Below, in pieces: positions 24,787-32,420 of a stretch of 40,376 nt of DNA. The position numbers were made by a program, and so were the translations under genes. The notes under the pieces are model-generated. The model ran no database searches. It saw only the letters and a list, made by a program, of their open reading frames with translations, and was not told where the DNA came from. The stretch spans positions 1 through 40,376 of the forward strand of contig JALHOR010000044.1 of NCBI GenBank assembly GCA_022842885.1, given 5' to 3'. This DNA comes from Anaerolineae bacterium (GTDB lineage: Bacteria > Chloroflexota > Anaerolineae > Aggregatilineales > Phototrophicaceae). Every line of letters starts with the position of its first letter. Position 1 is the first letter of the stretch.

Positions 24787-24857
24787 GCGGGTGACGGGAC
24801 TCGAACCCGTGACATTCACCTTGGGAAGGTGACGTTCTACCACTGAACTACGCCCGC
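24787..24857 (-). tRNA. tRNA-Gly, anticodon CCC
   Basis: A 71-nt cloverleaf can be folded by hand. The acceptor is GCGGGCG/CACCCGC, the D stem GTTC/GAAC, and the anticodon stem TCACC/GGTGA with loop TTCCCAA (anticodon CCC). The T arm is ACGGG-TTCGAGT-CCCGT, and the discriminator is U as expected for bacterial tRNA-Gly. The 3' CCA is not encoded. The acceptor has one C6/A67 mismatch. Confidence 0.95.
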
Positions 24858-24868
24858 AAAGTATTGTT

Positions 24869-24897
24869 ATTGTATGGCTAGGGCATGATTGTGTCAA
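24869..24897 (-). promoter_or_regulatory. Promoter of tRNA-Gly
   Basis: On the minus strand TTGACA (24892-24897), exactly 17 bases, TACAAT (24869-24874). The predicted start is a few bases upstream of the tRNA 5' end at 24857. Confidence 0.9.
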
Positions 24898-24963
24898 GAG
24901 GGGGTGGTAAATATTATAATCTCATAAAAATATCGCTATGTACTGCTTATCATAATGAGCAAT

Positions 24964-24990
24964 CAGGGCGCAAAATTTTCTCGCGCCCTG
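24964..24990 (-). terminator. Hairpin after the Agl23-NHL gene, probable terminator of the long operon
   Basis: CAGGGCGC pairs with GCGCCCTG (8 bp, GC-rich) around an 11-base AT-rich loop. It stands 16 bases after the stop at 25007. The 3' flank on the minus strand (ATTGCTC) is only weakly T-rich, so termination may be Rho-dependent or partial. Confidence 0.5.
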
Positions 24991-25006
24991 TTTATGATGT
25001 AGCTAA

Positions 25007-28000
25007 TTATTCAGCCGCTTCCGAGTCTTCGGTTACTTCCTCGGTGATTTCTAGGGTCACTTCACCAGCGCCAGCATTGGCATTTTCAGCAGGCGGTAAA
25101 ATTTCGGTAAAGGGTTCAAATTTTAAGATACGCCCAAAGCTGGCATCTGTGACGTACACAAAGCCTTCTTTATCTACCAAAATACCGCCGACCACACTAA
25201 AGCCGGAATTGGTTGGCACTTCGCCTGCAAGACTGCCAAATGACCCCTGACATTCGCCAGCCGTGTTATAGACCAAGACACGCCCACCATCGGGGTCAGT
25301 CACATAGACCAAATCACGTTGGGCATCAATGGCAATATATGGGCGATTGCCTTTTTCTTCGTACCATGCGCGTACCGGGAAACTCGTCAGGAAGTTGCCA
25401 TCGCTGTTAAAGACCGAGACGCGCCGATTCCAAGTATCCACGATGAAAACCCGCCCATCTAAAGGATGAATGGCAATGGCGCTGGGTTCATCTAGTTCAC
25501 CGTCACCGCTGCCGCCTCTGCCCAAATCATAGACCCATTCGGCAGTGTTATCATTGAGTTGGTAGACGCGAATTCTTTTATTGCCTGTGTCTGCCACATA
25601 GATACGCCCTTGCGAATCGAGTTTGACATCGCGGGGTCCCCAGAACCCATCTTGCGGCTCAGAAGGTGCACCGAAGCCAAATTCACCCGGTTGCCCCCAC
25701 AATGTTAAAGGTGTTCCATCGCTATTGATGTGCTGAATACGGAAATTCCATGTATCTGCCACGAATAAACTGCCATCTGCCGCCACTGCCACGCTGTTGG
25801 GGCGGTTGAACGTGCCGGGTTGGTCGCCTTGTATGCCAATGGCATTGACATAATTGCCTTCAGCATCAAAGACACTCAGTTTATGCCCAAATTCTTCGGC
25901 GATGTAGAGATTGCCTTCACTATCCTGTGCCAACCCCAACGGGCGATTAATCAACTGGTCGCTTTCTAAGATAGCAATCGCTTCTTTATCTTGAATCCAG
26001 TTGGTGCGGCAAATATTGATGGCTTGGGGTTCTTCTTCAAAGACAACGCCTTCGCCTGTACCATATGGGTAAATCAACCGGGCTACATCTTTGCGAATAT
26101 ACACCAACATGCGGTCAGAGACGGGCCAATTGGTGAGGCTAAAATCTTTCTGGGTGGCAGTGCCATACAAACTATAATCGCGTGACCACCAAATATTGAA
26201 GATACCTTCACGGATTTGGGCTGCATTGGTATTGGCAGACGAAAAATCTAACGTGTTAATGACGCGGGCGGTGTTGAGGTTGAAGTAATCTTGCATGGGC
26301 CACCACAGCCGCATATGTTCAAACAATTGGTAGCGGTCTTCCAGAATAGGTTCGACTTTGCCGCGTTTATCATCCCCGACCACGACGACGATGGCATCTT
26401 CCAGATTCTGCACAGTTGGATTTTCCCCAATAAAAACGGCATTGGGATAATCGCGGAAGTACCAACTATAGGGCCACGACACGCTGTTATCGTAGGCAAA
26501 TTTCAGATCTTTGCCATCGGTAATACGGAAACTCAGTTTTTCAATCTCTTCCAAGACATCTTTTATAGCTGGCGCAGCGTGAGCATAGACCAAAAATTCG
26601 TTGGGATAATCATAATTGATGAAGGATGCCATCCATGCCGACCGGAAGGTGATTAACCCCAATAGGCTGAAGAGAGTAATCGCCACCGCATGACGCAACG
26701 TTAGCCAAGCATCGAACCGCCGCACCAACCAAATCACACCACCGATTAAACTCATGCCCACTGCCGCTGATGCCAACCAACCATACGTCTGTTGTAATTG
26801 GGCAGTCGTTAATCCTTGGAACGGACCGCGCCCAATGACGAGTGAGCCAAATACTTGCAGCAGCACAATCGTTAATACAGGCAAGATGAGCAGCAAAATC
26901 CAGCCATACTGCCGCATGTGTTGCCAATTTACTTTGTCGAAAATGCGCCCGAAGAACCATGCAGTCAAGAAGATTAACGGAAAGGTAAGATGAATCGCCA
27001 GCCATGGCATTTTTTCGCCCGCTAGGCTATAGAGGATAAGGTTAAAAACGCCTAACCACGCCCACAAGAACAAAAATGGAATTTCATGGATTTGCCGAGT
27101 ATGGCGCAAAGCAACCATGCGTTCCATAGCGGCATAATGGCGTTCTTGGTCTTCGTCTGTAATATGCTCATCGCCAGCCAATGCGGAGGTTTCAACGTCT
27201 TGCATGGCATCACGCAGTGCCAAGCGAGTCTCGTTGTCTTCTTTGCGTCGTTTCCAGAAAATGGTTAATCCAGTGAAGGTTGCCAGAATGCTGCCCAACA
27301 CAGGCAAAAATTCATAGAAAGGCATCACCACCACTAAATAATAATATTGTGGTTGGCTGCCGCGCCGGACGCCTTGCTGTTCCAGCCAATAGCCCAAGCT
27401 GTAAACCATACCGGTCATTAAGCCGGGCATATTGGTGAAAACCGTCGTGAAGAAAAATGCCCACAACGCATGAAAAATCGTTGATGCAATTAACCAGCGC
27501 CGCCAATTCCAAGCTAAACCAATGGCAACCGAGATAATCAACAGCGGCAGTAACGCCATTCCACCTAGAATTAACTGCCCAATTTGGTCAGGGGTATTCA
27601 TGTTCGGCAGGTTATCCAGCACATTGTAGGCGACCGGTGGGAGCGCATTGGCAATATTGATAAAATCGGTAGAAGTGCCTTTCATCACATACGGGATGAT
27701 GGCAGTCGCCCATGGCAAGATGAGCGTACCGATAATAATCATGACATCAAATTCAGGGAATAAGTCCATCGTTCCCCAAAAGCCGCGTCCCATCTTATCT
27801 TTGCCTACCATATCATCATCGGCGGGGCGGCGGCGCACCACGAACAGAAAGACCAATACCACAACCATGCCAACCCAAACAGCGATCATCGGCAACCAAC
27901 TAATCGTCGAGGTGATTGCTGCCACATCGCCTTCTTCGCCGGGAACTGCCGGGACGACAGCTTGCCCACTGCTTAATGGCTCGGTATGGGAACGCTCTTC

Positions 28001-29170
28001 AACGACGACCAGAATAAAGCCGACTAACAAGGTCATGCCGATGACATACGCCAATTCTGCCCAAGGCAAGCCCCGAATCCGTTGGCGCAGCGTGAAATAG
28101 ATGAGGGCGTTGGCAACCGCCACAATCGCAATCAAAATAATCGTGCGCGGTAGCACATCCAATGGCGAAAGTGCCGCAATGACGACAGCTATCATACCGA
28201 CGAGGCGAATAATCAGCCGTAGGATGCCAAATAACAGATTGCTGTTTTCATCGGTCGGTTTTTCGGTATATGCCGAAAGTAGGGTAATGAAGGTGGTGGC
28301 GATTACAATCAGGATTGCCAGCAGCGTCCAACCGAAGAAAATTTGCTGTTCACCCAGCGCAAGCCCAGAAAATGCCACATCATCGGGACCAGAGAATAAA
28401 TCGAATTTGATGATGTCCAGGATGATATACATGGCGATTGCCAATACCCCACCCAGTAGAATGCCGATGGTAGTGAGGTGAAACAGCGGCTTGCCGGGGA
28501 CATCAAAAAAATGCTGTATGAGGCGTACAAACCAATAAAGTGCCAAAAACGTGCCGAAGATGAAAATATACATGAAGGCAGTTTCTTTGGATGCCAAACT
28601 CATCAGCATCGCGCCTGCCAGCAAATACAACCAATGCGCTCGACGACGCTGATTTTCAGATCCGTTGACATACATCAACATCGCCCACATCATCAGCATC
28701 GTATAAAACAAGTTGGGCGTGTCTTCGCGGATATAACGATTGTAATACATGGTGATGGGTGAGATGAGCAGCATGATACATGCCAGCAATGCCCCCCACT
28801 TGCCCAACCAACGCCTGAACAACAGCGGCGACATCACCAACAAAACACCTAATAACGACGTATAAATACGCGCTGTGAAATCACCATCGCCAAACAAATA
28901 GTACGAGAAGGCAGCGGCATGGAACAACACAGGACCATGCATCAGCGGGGTATGCTGGAAATCGCCATCTTTGTATAGATTATATGAGAAGCGCGTATGC
29001 AGGCTCTCATCGTGGCTCATGACCCGATCACCGAGCATATAAAAGCGCGTGAAGACTGCCAAGGCAAAAATAACCAAGTAGGCAATAATTTCTGGGTTCA
29101 GCACCAACCCGTTTTTGAGCCAACGGCTTAATGGGTTTTCATTCGTTTCCGGGTTTGTCCCTATCACCAT
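25007..29170 (-). CDS. Agl23-like GT-C membrane protein fused to a C-terminal NHL beta-propeller
   Basis: This 1387-residue protein begins with a GT-C module typical of the 'flippase activity-associated protein Agl23' family (TIGR03663). VMSHDESLHTRFSYNLYKDGDF (50-71) carries the acidic catalytic-type loop (Asp54, Glu55), followed by LMHGPVLFH and FGDGDFTARI. Many helices follow up to about residue 880, with a charged cytoplasmic insert (RRPADDDM region). Then comes a soluble domain, and from about residue 1078 to 1365 a series of NHL-type blades (GLAQDSEGNLYIAEEF, SVAVAADGSLFVADTWNFRIQ, DVKLDSQGRIYVADTGNKRI). It ends in an acidic Glu/Thr tail. Propeller and catalytic loop would both lie outside the membrane. 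AAGGA precedes the ATG. It is last in the operon, 44 bases after the anti-sigma gene. Confidence 0.85.
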   Translation of the reverse strand: MVIGTNPETNENPLSRWLKNGLVLNPEIIAYLVIFALAVFTRFYMLGDRVMSHDESLHTRFSYNLYKDGDFQHTPLMHGPVLFHAAAFSYYLFGDGDFTARIYTSLLGVLLVMSPLLFRRWLGKWGALLACIMLLISPITMYYNRYIREDTPNLFYTMLMMWAMLMYVNGSENQRRRAHWLYLLAGAMLMSLASKETAFMYIFIFGTFLALYWFVRLIQHFFDVPGKPLFHLTTIGILLGGVLAIAMYIILDIIKFDLFSGPDDVAFSGLALGEQQIFFGWTLLAILIVIATTFITLLSAYTEKPTDENSNLLFGILRLIIRLVGMIAVVIAALSPLDVLPRTIILIAIVAVANALIYFTLRQRIRGLPWAELAYVIGMTLLVGFILVVVEERSHTEPLSSGQAVVPAVPGEEGDVAAITSTISWLPMIAVWVGMVVVLVFLFVVRRRPADDDMVGKDKMGRGFWGTMDLFPEFDVMIIIGTLILPWATAIIPYVMKGTSTDFINIANALPPVAYNVLDNLPNMNTPDQIGQLILGGMALLPLLIISVAIGLAWNWRRWLIASTIFHALWAFFFTTVFTNMPGLMTGMVYSLGYWLEQQGVRRGSQPQYYYLVVVMPFYEFLPVLGSILATFTGLTIFWKRRKEDNETRLALRDAMQDVETSALAGDEHITDEDQERHYAAMERMVALRHTRQIHEIPFLFLWAWLGVFNLILYSLAGEKMPWLAIHLTFPLIFLTAWFFGRIFDKVNWQHMRQYGWILLLILPVLTIVLLQVFGSLVIGRGPFQGLTTAQLQQTYGWLASAAVGMSLIGGVIWLVRRFDAWLTLRHAVAITLFSLLGLITFRSAWMASFINYDYPNEFLVYAHAAPAIKDVLEEIEKLSFRITDGKDLKFAYDNSVSWPYSWYFRDYPNAVFIGENPTVQNLEDAIVVVVGDDKRGKVEPILEDRYQLFEHMRLWWPMQDYFNLNTARVINTLDFSSANTNAAQIREGIFNIWWSRDYSLYGTATQKDFSLTNWPVSDRMLVYIRKDVARLIYPYGTGEGVVFEEEPQAINICRTNWIQDKEAIAILESDQLINRPLGLAQDSEGNLYIAEEFGHKLSVFDAEGNYVNAIGIQGDQPGTFNRPNSVAVAADGSLFVADTWNFRIQHINSDGTPLTLWGQPGEFGFGAPSEPQDGFWGPRDVKLDSQGRIYVADTGNKRIRVYQLNDNTAEWVYDLGRGGSGDGELDEPSAIAIHPLDGRVFIVDTWNRRVSVFNSDGNFLTSFPVRAWYEEKGNRPYIAIDAQRDLVYVTDPDGGRVLVYNTAGECQGSFGSLAGEVPTNSGFSVVGGILVDKEGFVYVTDASFGRILKFEPFTEILPPAENANAGAGEVTLEITEEVTEDSEAAE

Positions 29171-29214
29171 TTTAATAGTCCTTCATTCATGCTCATCAGA
29201 CGAATAACGATTAC

Positions 29215-29742
29215 TTACGGTACAGCAGCAGATGGGGTCGCGGGTGTGTTATCCAAAATTGTTGGGGTATCGGTTTCGCCCGGTGCTGTTTGTGCCACCA
29301 AGGCAATCAACGTTGGCACTGCCACAGCAACACGATTCGTAGGTGTTTCTGTCAGGACGATGATTTGGGGCGATGGATGATGCGGTACGGACATTGTGCC
29401 GGCATTGCCCGCAATCGGCAGCAGCAAAACCAACAATAAGCCGGCGATAATGCCACCGAAAGAATAGGATTTCAGCGGCAGCCGTGTATTGTGTCGCGGC
29501 GCGGCGGGTCTTAAATCGCTTTGTACTTGCGCCCAAATGCGCTCTAATGCCGATTCATCGGGTTTGCCAAAGTGCGGCAATTCACGCATAAGTTCTTGTT
29601 TGACCGTTTTTTGCCGTTCAAATTCAGCACGGCACGCCGAACAATGATCCAAATGACGGGCGACATATCGCCGCGTTTGGATGGGCAATTCTTGGTTAAT
29701 CAGGGCGGGGATACGCGCCCGCGTATAATGACATTGCAACAT
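29215..29742 (-). CDS. Zinc-finger (ZAS/zf-HC2) anti-sigma factor
   Basis: This 175-residue single-pass membrane protein has an N-terminal cytoplasmic zinc anti-sigma domain with Cys4 and the Hx3Cx2C motif His30-Cys34-Cys37 (RHLDHCSACR). One helix follows at about 95-112, then a short Thr/Pro/Ala-rich extracytoplasmic tail. Such proteins bind and silence the ECF sigma factor encoded beside them until a surface or redox signal arrives. Its ATG comes three bases after the sigma stop, and its ribosome-binding site GGAG lies inside the sigma coding end, so the two are coupled. The sensed signal is unknown; the outer tail is too short for an obvious ligand domain. Confidence 0.88.
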   Translation of the reverse strand: MLQCHYTRARIPALINQELPIQTRRYVARHLDHCSACRAEFERQKTVKQELMRELPHFGKPDESALERIWAQVQSDLRPAAPRHNTRLPLKSYSFGGIIAGLLLVLLLPIAGNAGTMSVPHHPSPQIIVLTETPTNRVAVAVPTLIALVAQTAPGETDTPTILDNTPATPSAAVP

Positions 29743-29745
29743 ATT

Positions 29746-30369
29746 TTACTGCTCCTGCACTTGCCAGAGTTCTTCTAAGAGCGTGTGTCCCACAGGTTGA
29801 AGCCGACTCCTGAGTTGTTCGTGTGCCAAGCGGACGCGGCTTTCAGCGGTTTTGGGTGGGCAATTCATAATATCGGCGATTTCCCGGTACGTCAGCCCAT
29901 GCCCATAACGCAAGACCACTGCTTCGCGCAAGCGGGGCGACAGTTCTGCTAATGCCGCATGAATCACATCGGCAGCATCTTTACGGGTAAGCGCAGGTTC
30001 GGGCATATCTGAATGGGGTGCCGGAAATTGTACATGTAGGAGTTGTGACCAATCCACCAGCAAAAAGCGTTTCCGCCGATACATGTTGCGGCAGCGACTC
30101 ACGGCGATAGTACATAACCATGTTTTAAATGCTGATTTTTGGCTATCGTAGCGCCGCAAATTTTTGAAAGCGTACACAAACACATCTTGCATCACATCTT
30201 CGGCATCTTGTCGGTTGAGCAACAAACTGTAACATAGCCGATACATGGCAGTGGCAAAACAATTATATAATTGGGTATAGCTGTTCTGATCACCTGCTAG
30301 GCAGCGAGCAATCAGCGCCGGAACATCTGCCGGGCTTTGCTCTTCGTAGTTAGAGAGTTGATCTGCCAT
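29746..30369 (-). CDS. ECF-subfamily RNA polymerase sigma factor
   Basis: This 207-residue sigma-70 family protein has region 2 at about 33-100 (DAEDVMQDVFVYAFKNL, TWLCTIAVSRCRNMYRRKR) and region 4 at about 140-192. The latter includes LSPRLREAVVLRYGHGLTYREIADIMNCPPKTAESRVRLAHEQLRSRL as an unbroken segment; key residues are the helix-turn-helix around 158-185. Region 3 is absent, as in ECF sigmas. An anti-sigma gene follows after three bases. It lies 62 bases downstream of a GT39-like gene and upstream of the Agl23-NHL gene, all on the same strand, which suggests it controls or is controlled with the envelope glycosylation genes. The exact ECF group cannot be assigned by eye. Confidence 0.94.
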   Translation of the reverse strand: MADQLSNYEEQSPADVPALIARCLAGDQNSYTQLYNCFATAMYRLCYSLLLNRQDAEDVMQDVFVYAFKNLRRYDSQKSAFKTWLCTIAVSRCRNMYRRKRFLLVDWSQLLHVQFPAPHSDMPEPALTRKDAADVIHAALAELSPRLREAVVLRYGHGLTYREIADIMNCPPKTAESRVRLAHEQLRSRLQPVGHTLLEELWQVQEQ

Positions 30370-30398
30370 GCGCCTTTACCTGTTTGTCTGTCGTTCCA

Positions 30399-30429
30399 AT
30401 GCTGTATATACACCACACTTATTCAGCAT
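30399..30429 (-). promoter_or_regulatory. Inverted repeats in the gap before the ECF sigma gene
   Basis: ATGCTG (30399-30404) and CAGCAT (30424-30429) flank a 19-base loop that contains the perfect palindrome TGTATATACA (30403-30412, overlapping the left arm). It is the longest gap in the 25007-40376 run (62 bases). This is a candidate internal promoter or processing site, but no convincing -35/-10 pair is seen. Confidence 0.35.
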
Positions 30430-30431
30430 CC

Positions 30432-32417
30432 TCACTGGGAAATGCCGGATATTAACGTTCCGTTGAAAACATCTTCGCGCAGCCACAAAATCAGGCGGTC
30501 TTTAGGCAAATCTTGATTGCGCGTTTTGCGCTGCAAGAACCATGTAAGAAAATCGGTGGCTGCCAAATTGTTCAATGACCATTGGGTACGCAGCAGAAAA
30601 CGCTGTCCCACATAGGTATTGCCCAAATCGGGTTCGGTGTTGCTCATGGACATCATAATAATGGGCTGCTGCTGCACAGAGGCAAAGGTGCTGACAAACC
30701 GCGCTTTGGAATAATCGCGTAGTAGCCAAGCGATGACGCTATTATCCGTGATACCCATCGGCTCATCCAATAACACCACCACATCTAAATCAGGAAATCC
30801 TTTGGTATTCCGTTGTGCTAGTTCTTCTAAGGTGGTTCTGAGCAGTAGGGTATCCCGCGATACCGCCGAAGTATGCCAAAATTCTGGCGCTTCATCGGCG
30901 TGTTTGACACTTGTATTCCAACCACCACCCATGCCCGAAATCAGCATCAGCAAAAACACGCCCAAGCCCATGCCTTGCAGGGTATTTTCATTGCCCCACA
31001 GGCTCGCCGCCAAAAAGAAGCCGACCAAAAAAAGCAGAAGTGTCATCAAAAACCAGATACCGCTGTAACGGAATTGGGCATAGGGAGCGCCCATTAACAT
31101 ATTGAATGTTTCCGCAAAAGGTGCGCCAATCGGCAACGTGAGCATTGACCGGGCAATTTCTTGAAGATGCACGGTCAGCATAATGAGCAATGCCAACGTA
31201 ACGATACCGACCAGCCATTTGATATAAGCAAATCGTGCGGGGGTTTGTTCCGCATCTTCTGCCAATGTGCCATCTAACCAAAAGAGCATGACAGCGCGAT
31301 TAAAAAATAATTCGCGGATGCCATAGGTGGCTAAACCGGATAAGGGGATAACCAACCATAAGGCATCGCCCGGCGTGCTTCCACGATAAAACAACAGCGC
31401 AATAATCCCTAACACGCTCCATGCCGCCAGAAACCGCCGAATAATGCCAAAATGGTTTTGCCGCCATATCAGGAAACCGATGATGGCGAAAATGACCAAG
31501 AGTAATTCATAAAAAATCAGCGTTAATACGGCAAAAAATGGCGGAGAAGCCGGGCTATCGGGTTGCCCAAAGCCGCGCACTAAACTGGCAAATACTTCGC
31601 CCACAGTGCTAAGACCCGCTGGATATAACATGAAGCCTGTGCTGACCAGAAGCACGCCACTGGCTGCGACGAATATACAGATGGACATAGGGATTGCGGC
31701 GAACCAAGCGCGAATCTGCATCAAAATATTATGTTCAGGCGTCTCTAAAGATAGGTCTTCTGGTTCGCTCCAGATTGTCCACCAAATGGCAATGGCGGCT
31801 GCCAATACCAAGATTGCTGCCAACAAAACGGCGCTGGGTGCCGATAAAAACAGCAATGCCGAACCAAAAGCTGCCGCTAGTAAAATATCGCGCTGCTGGC
31901 GCGTTTCATAATGTCGCCCTAATGCCCATAACAGTGCTAAAGCGAAAATGCCTGCCCATACCACTGGGTCAGCGAAACGGGTCGCTGCAATCACAACGGT
32001 GGAAGTCATCAAGAGGAGACTCCACAAAAAAGCCGCCTCACGCCCAATTTTTTGCCGGAAAAGCAGTGGCATCAACATCAAAATCATGCCACCTATAATC
32101 CCCGGCAGCCGTGCGGAAAATTCATTGCCCGGCAGCAGCGTAAAGGTGATAATTTGCAGCCAAAAGGTGATAGGGCTGTTGGCAACGGGCGGGTTGCCCG
32201 GCGAATCTGGGTAAACCACATGCCACGCGGCAAGTGCGTGTGGGGCTTCGCGGTCACTCATTGGCACAGTATCAATCTCAGCGACGCGCAACACCAGCGC
32301 AATCAGGATGAGCAGTGCATATGCCAAGACTTCATAGGACACCCGCAGTTGCAGCGGGTGAGGTTGGGCTTGAGGATGGGTCAAATTATCGTGGGTCGCT
32401 TCCATACACTCTCTCAT
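30432..32417 (-). CDS. GT39/Agl23-like membrane protein
   Basis: This 661-residue polytopic protein is related to GT39 and Agl23-type proteins. After the first helix, VAEIDTVPMSDREAPHALAAWHV has SDREA in the place of the usual acidic catalytic pair. GNEFSARLPGIIGG then matches the 'D.FTARL..A..G' motif of this class. About ten further hydrophobic segments run to about residue 490. A compact soluble domain ends the protein. The start could be ATG 32417, three bases after the YYY-gene stop, or the ATG at 32405, which has AGAGAG just upstream. Donor and acceptor are unknown; the altered acidic pair may mean changed or lost catalysis. Confidence 0.75.
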   Translation of the reverse strand: MRECMEATHDNLTHPQAQPHPLQLRVSYEVLAYALLILIALVLRVAEIDTVPMSDREAPHALAAWHVVYPDSPGNPPVANSPITFWLQIITFTLLPGNEFSARLPGIIGGMILMLMPLLFRQKIGREAAFLWSLLLMTSTVVIAATRFADPVVWAGIFALALLWALGRHYETRQQRDILLAAAFGSALLFLSAPSAVLLAAILVLAAAIAIWWTIWSEPEDLSLETPEHNILMQIRAWFAAIPMSICIFVAASGVLLVSTGFMLYPAGLSTVGEVFASLVRGFGQPDSPASPPFFAVLTLIFYELLLVIFAIIGFLIWRQNHFGIIRRFLAAWSVLGIIALLFYRGSTPGDALWLVIPLSGLATYGIRELFFNRAVMLFWLDGTLAEDAEQTPARFAYIKWLVGIVTLALLIMLTVHLQEIARSMLTLPIGAPFAETFNMLMGAPYAQFRYSGIWFLMTLLLFLVGFFLAASLWGNENTLQGMGLGVFLLMLISGMGGGWNTSVKHADEAPEFWHTSAVSRDTLLLRTTLEELAQRNTKGFPDLDVVVLLDEPMGITDNSVIAWLLRDYSKARFVSTFASVQQQPIIMMSMSNTEPDLGNTYVGQRFLLRTQWSLNNLAATDFLTWFLQRKTRNQDLPKDRLILWLREDVFNGTLISGISQ

Positions 32418-32420
32418 CTC

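Noticed and set aside
27648..28481. Two adjoining + strand frames (150 and 126 codons) antisense to the Agl23-NHL gene
   Set aside because: Composition (Thr/Ile/Met/Ser rich) is the mirror of hydrophobic helices on the coding strand.
30385..30400. GGAAC-like ECF -35 box before the sigma gene
   Set aside because: The matching -10 would fall at or beyond the ATG, so it cannot drive the sigma gene.
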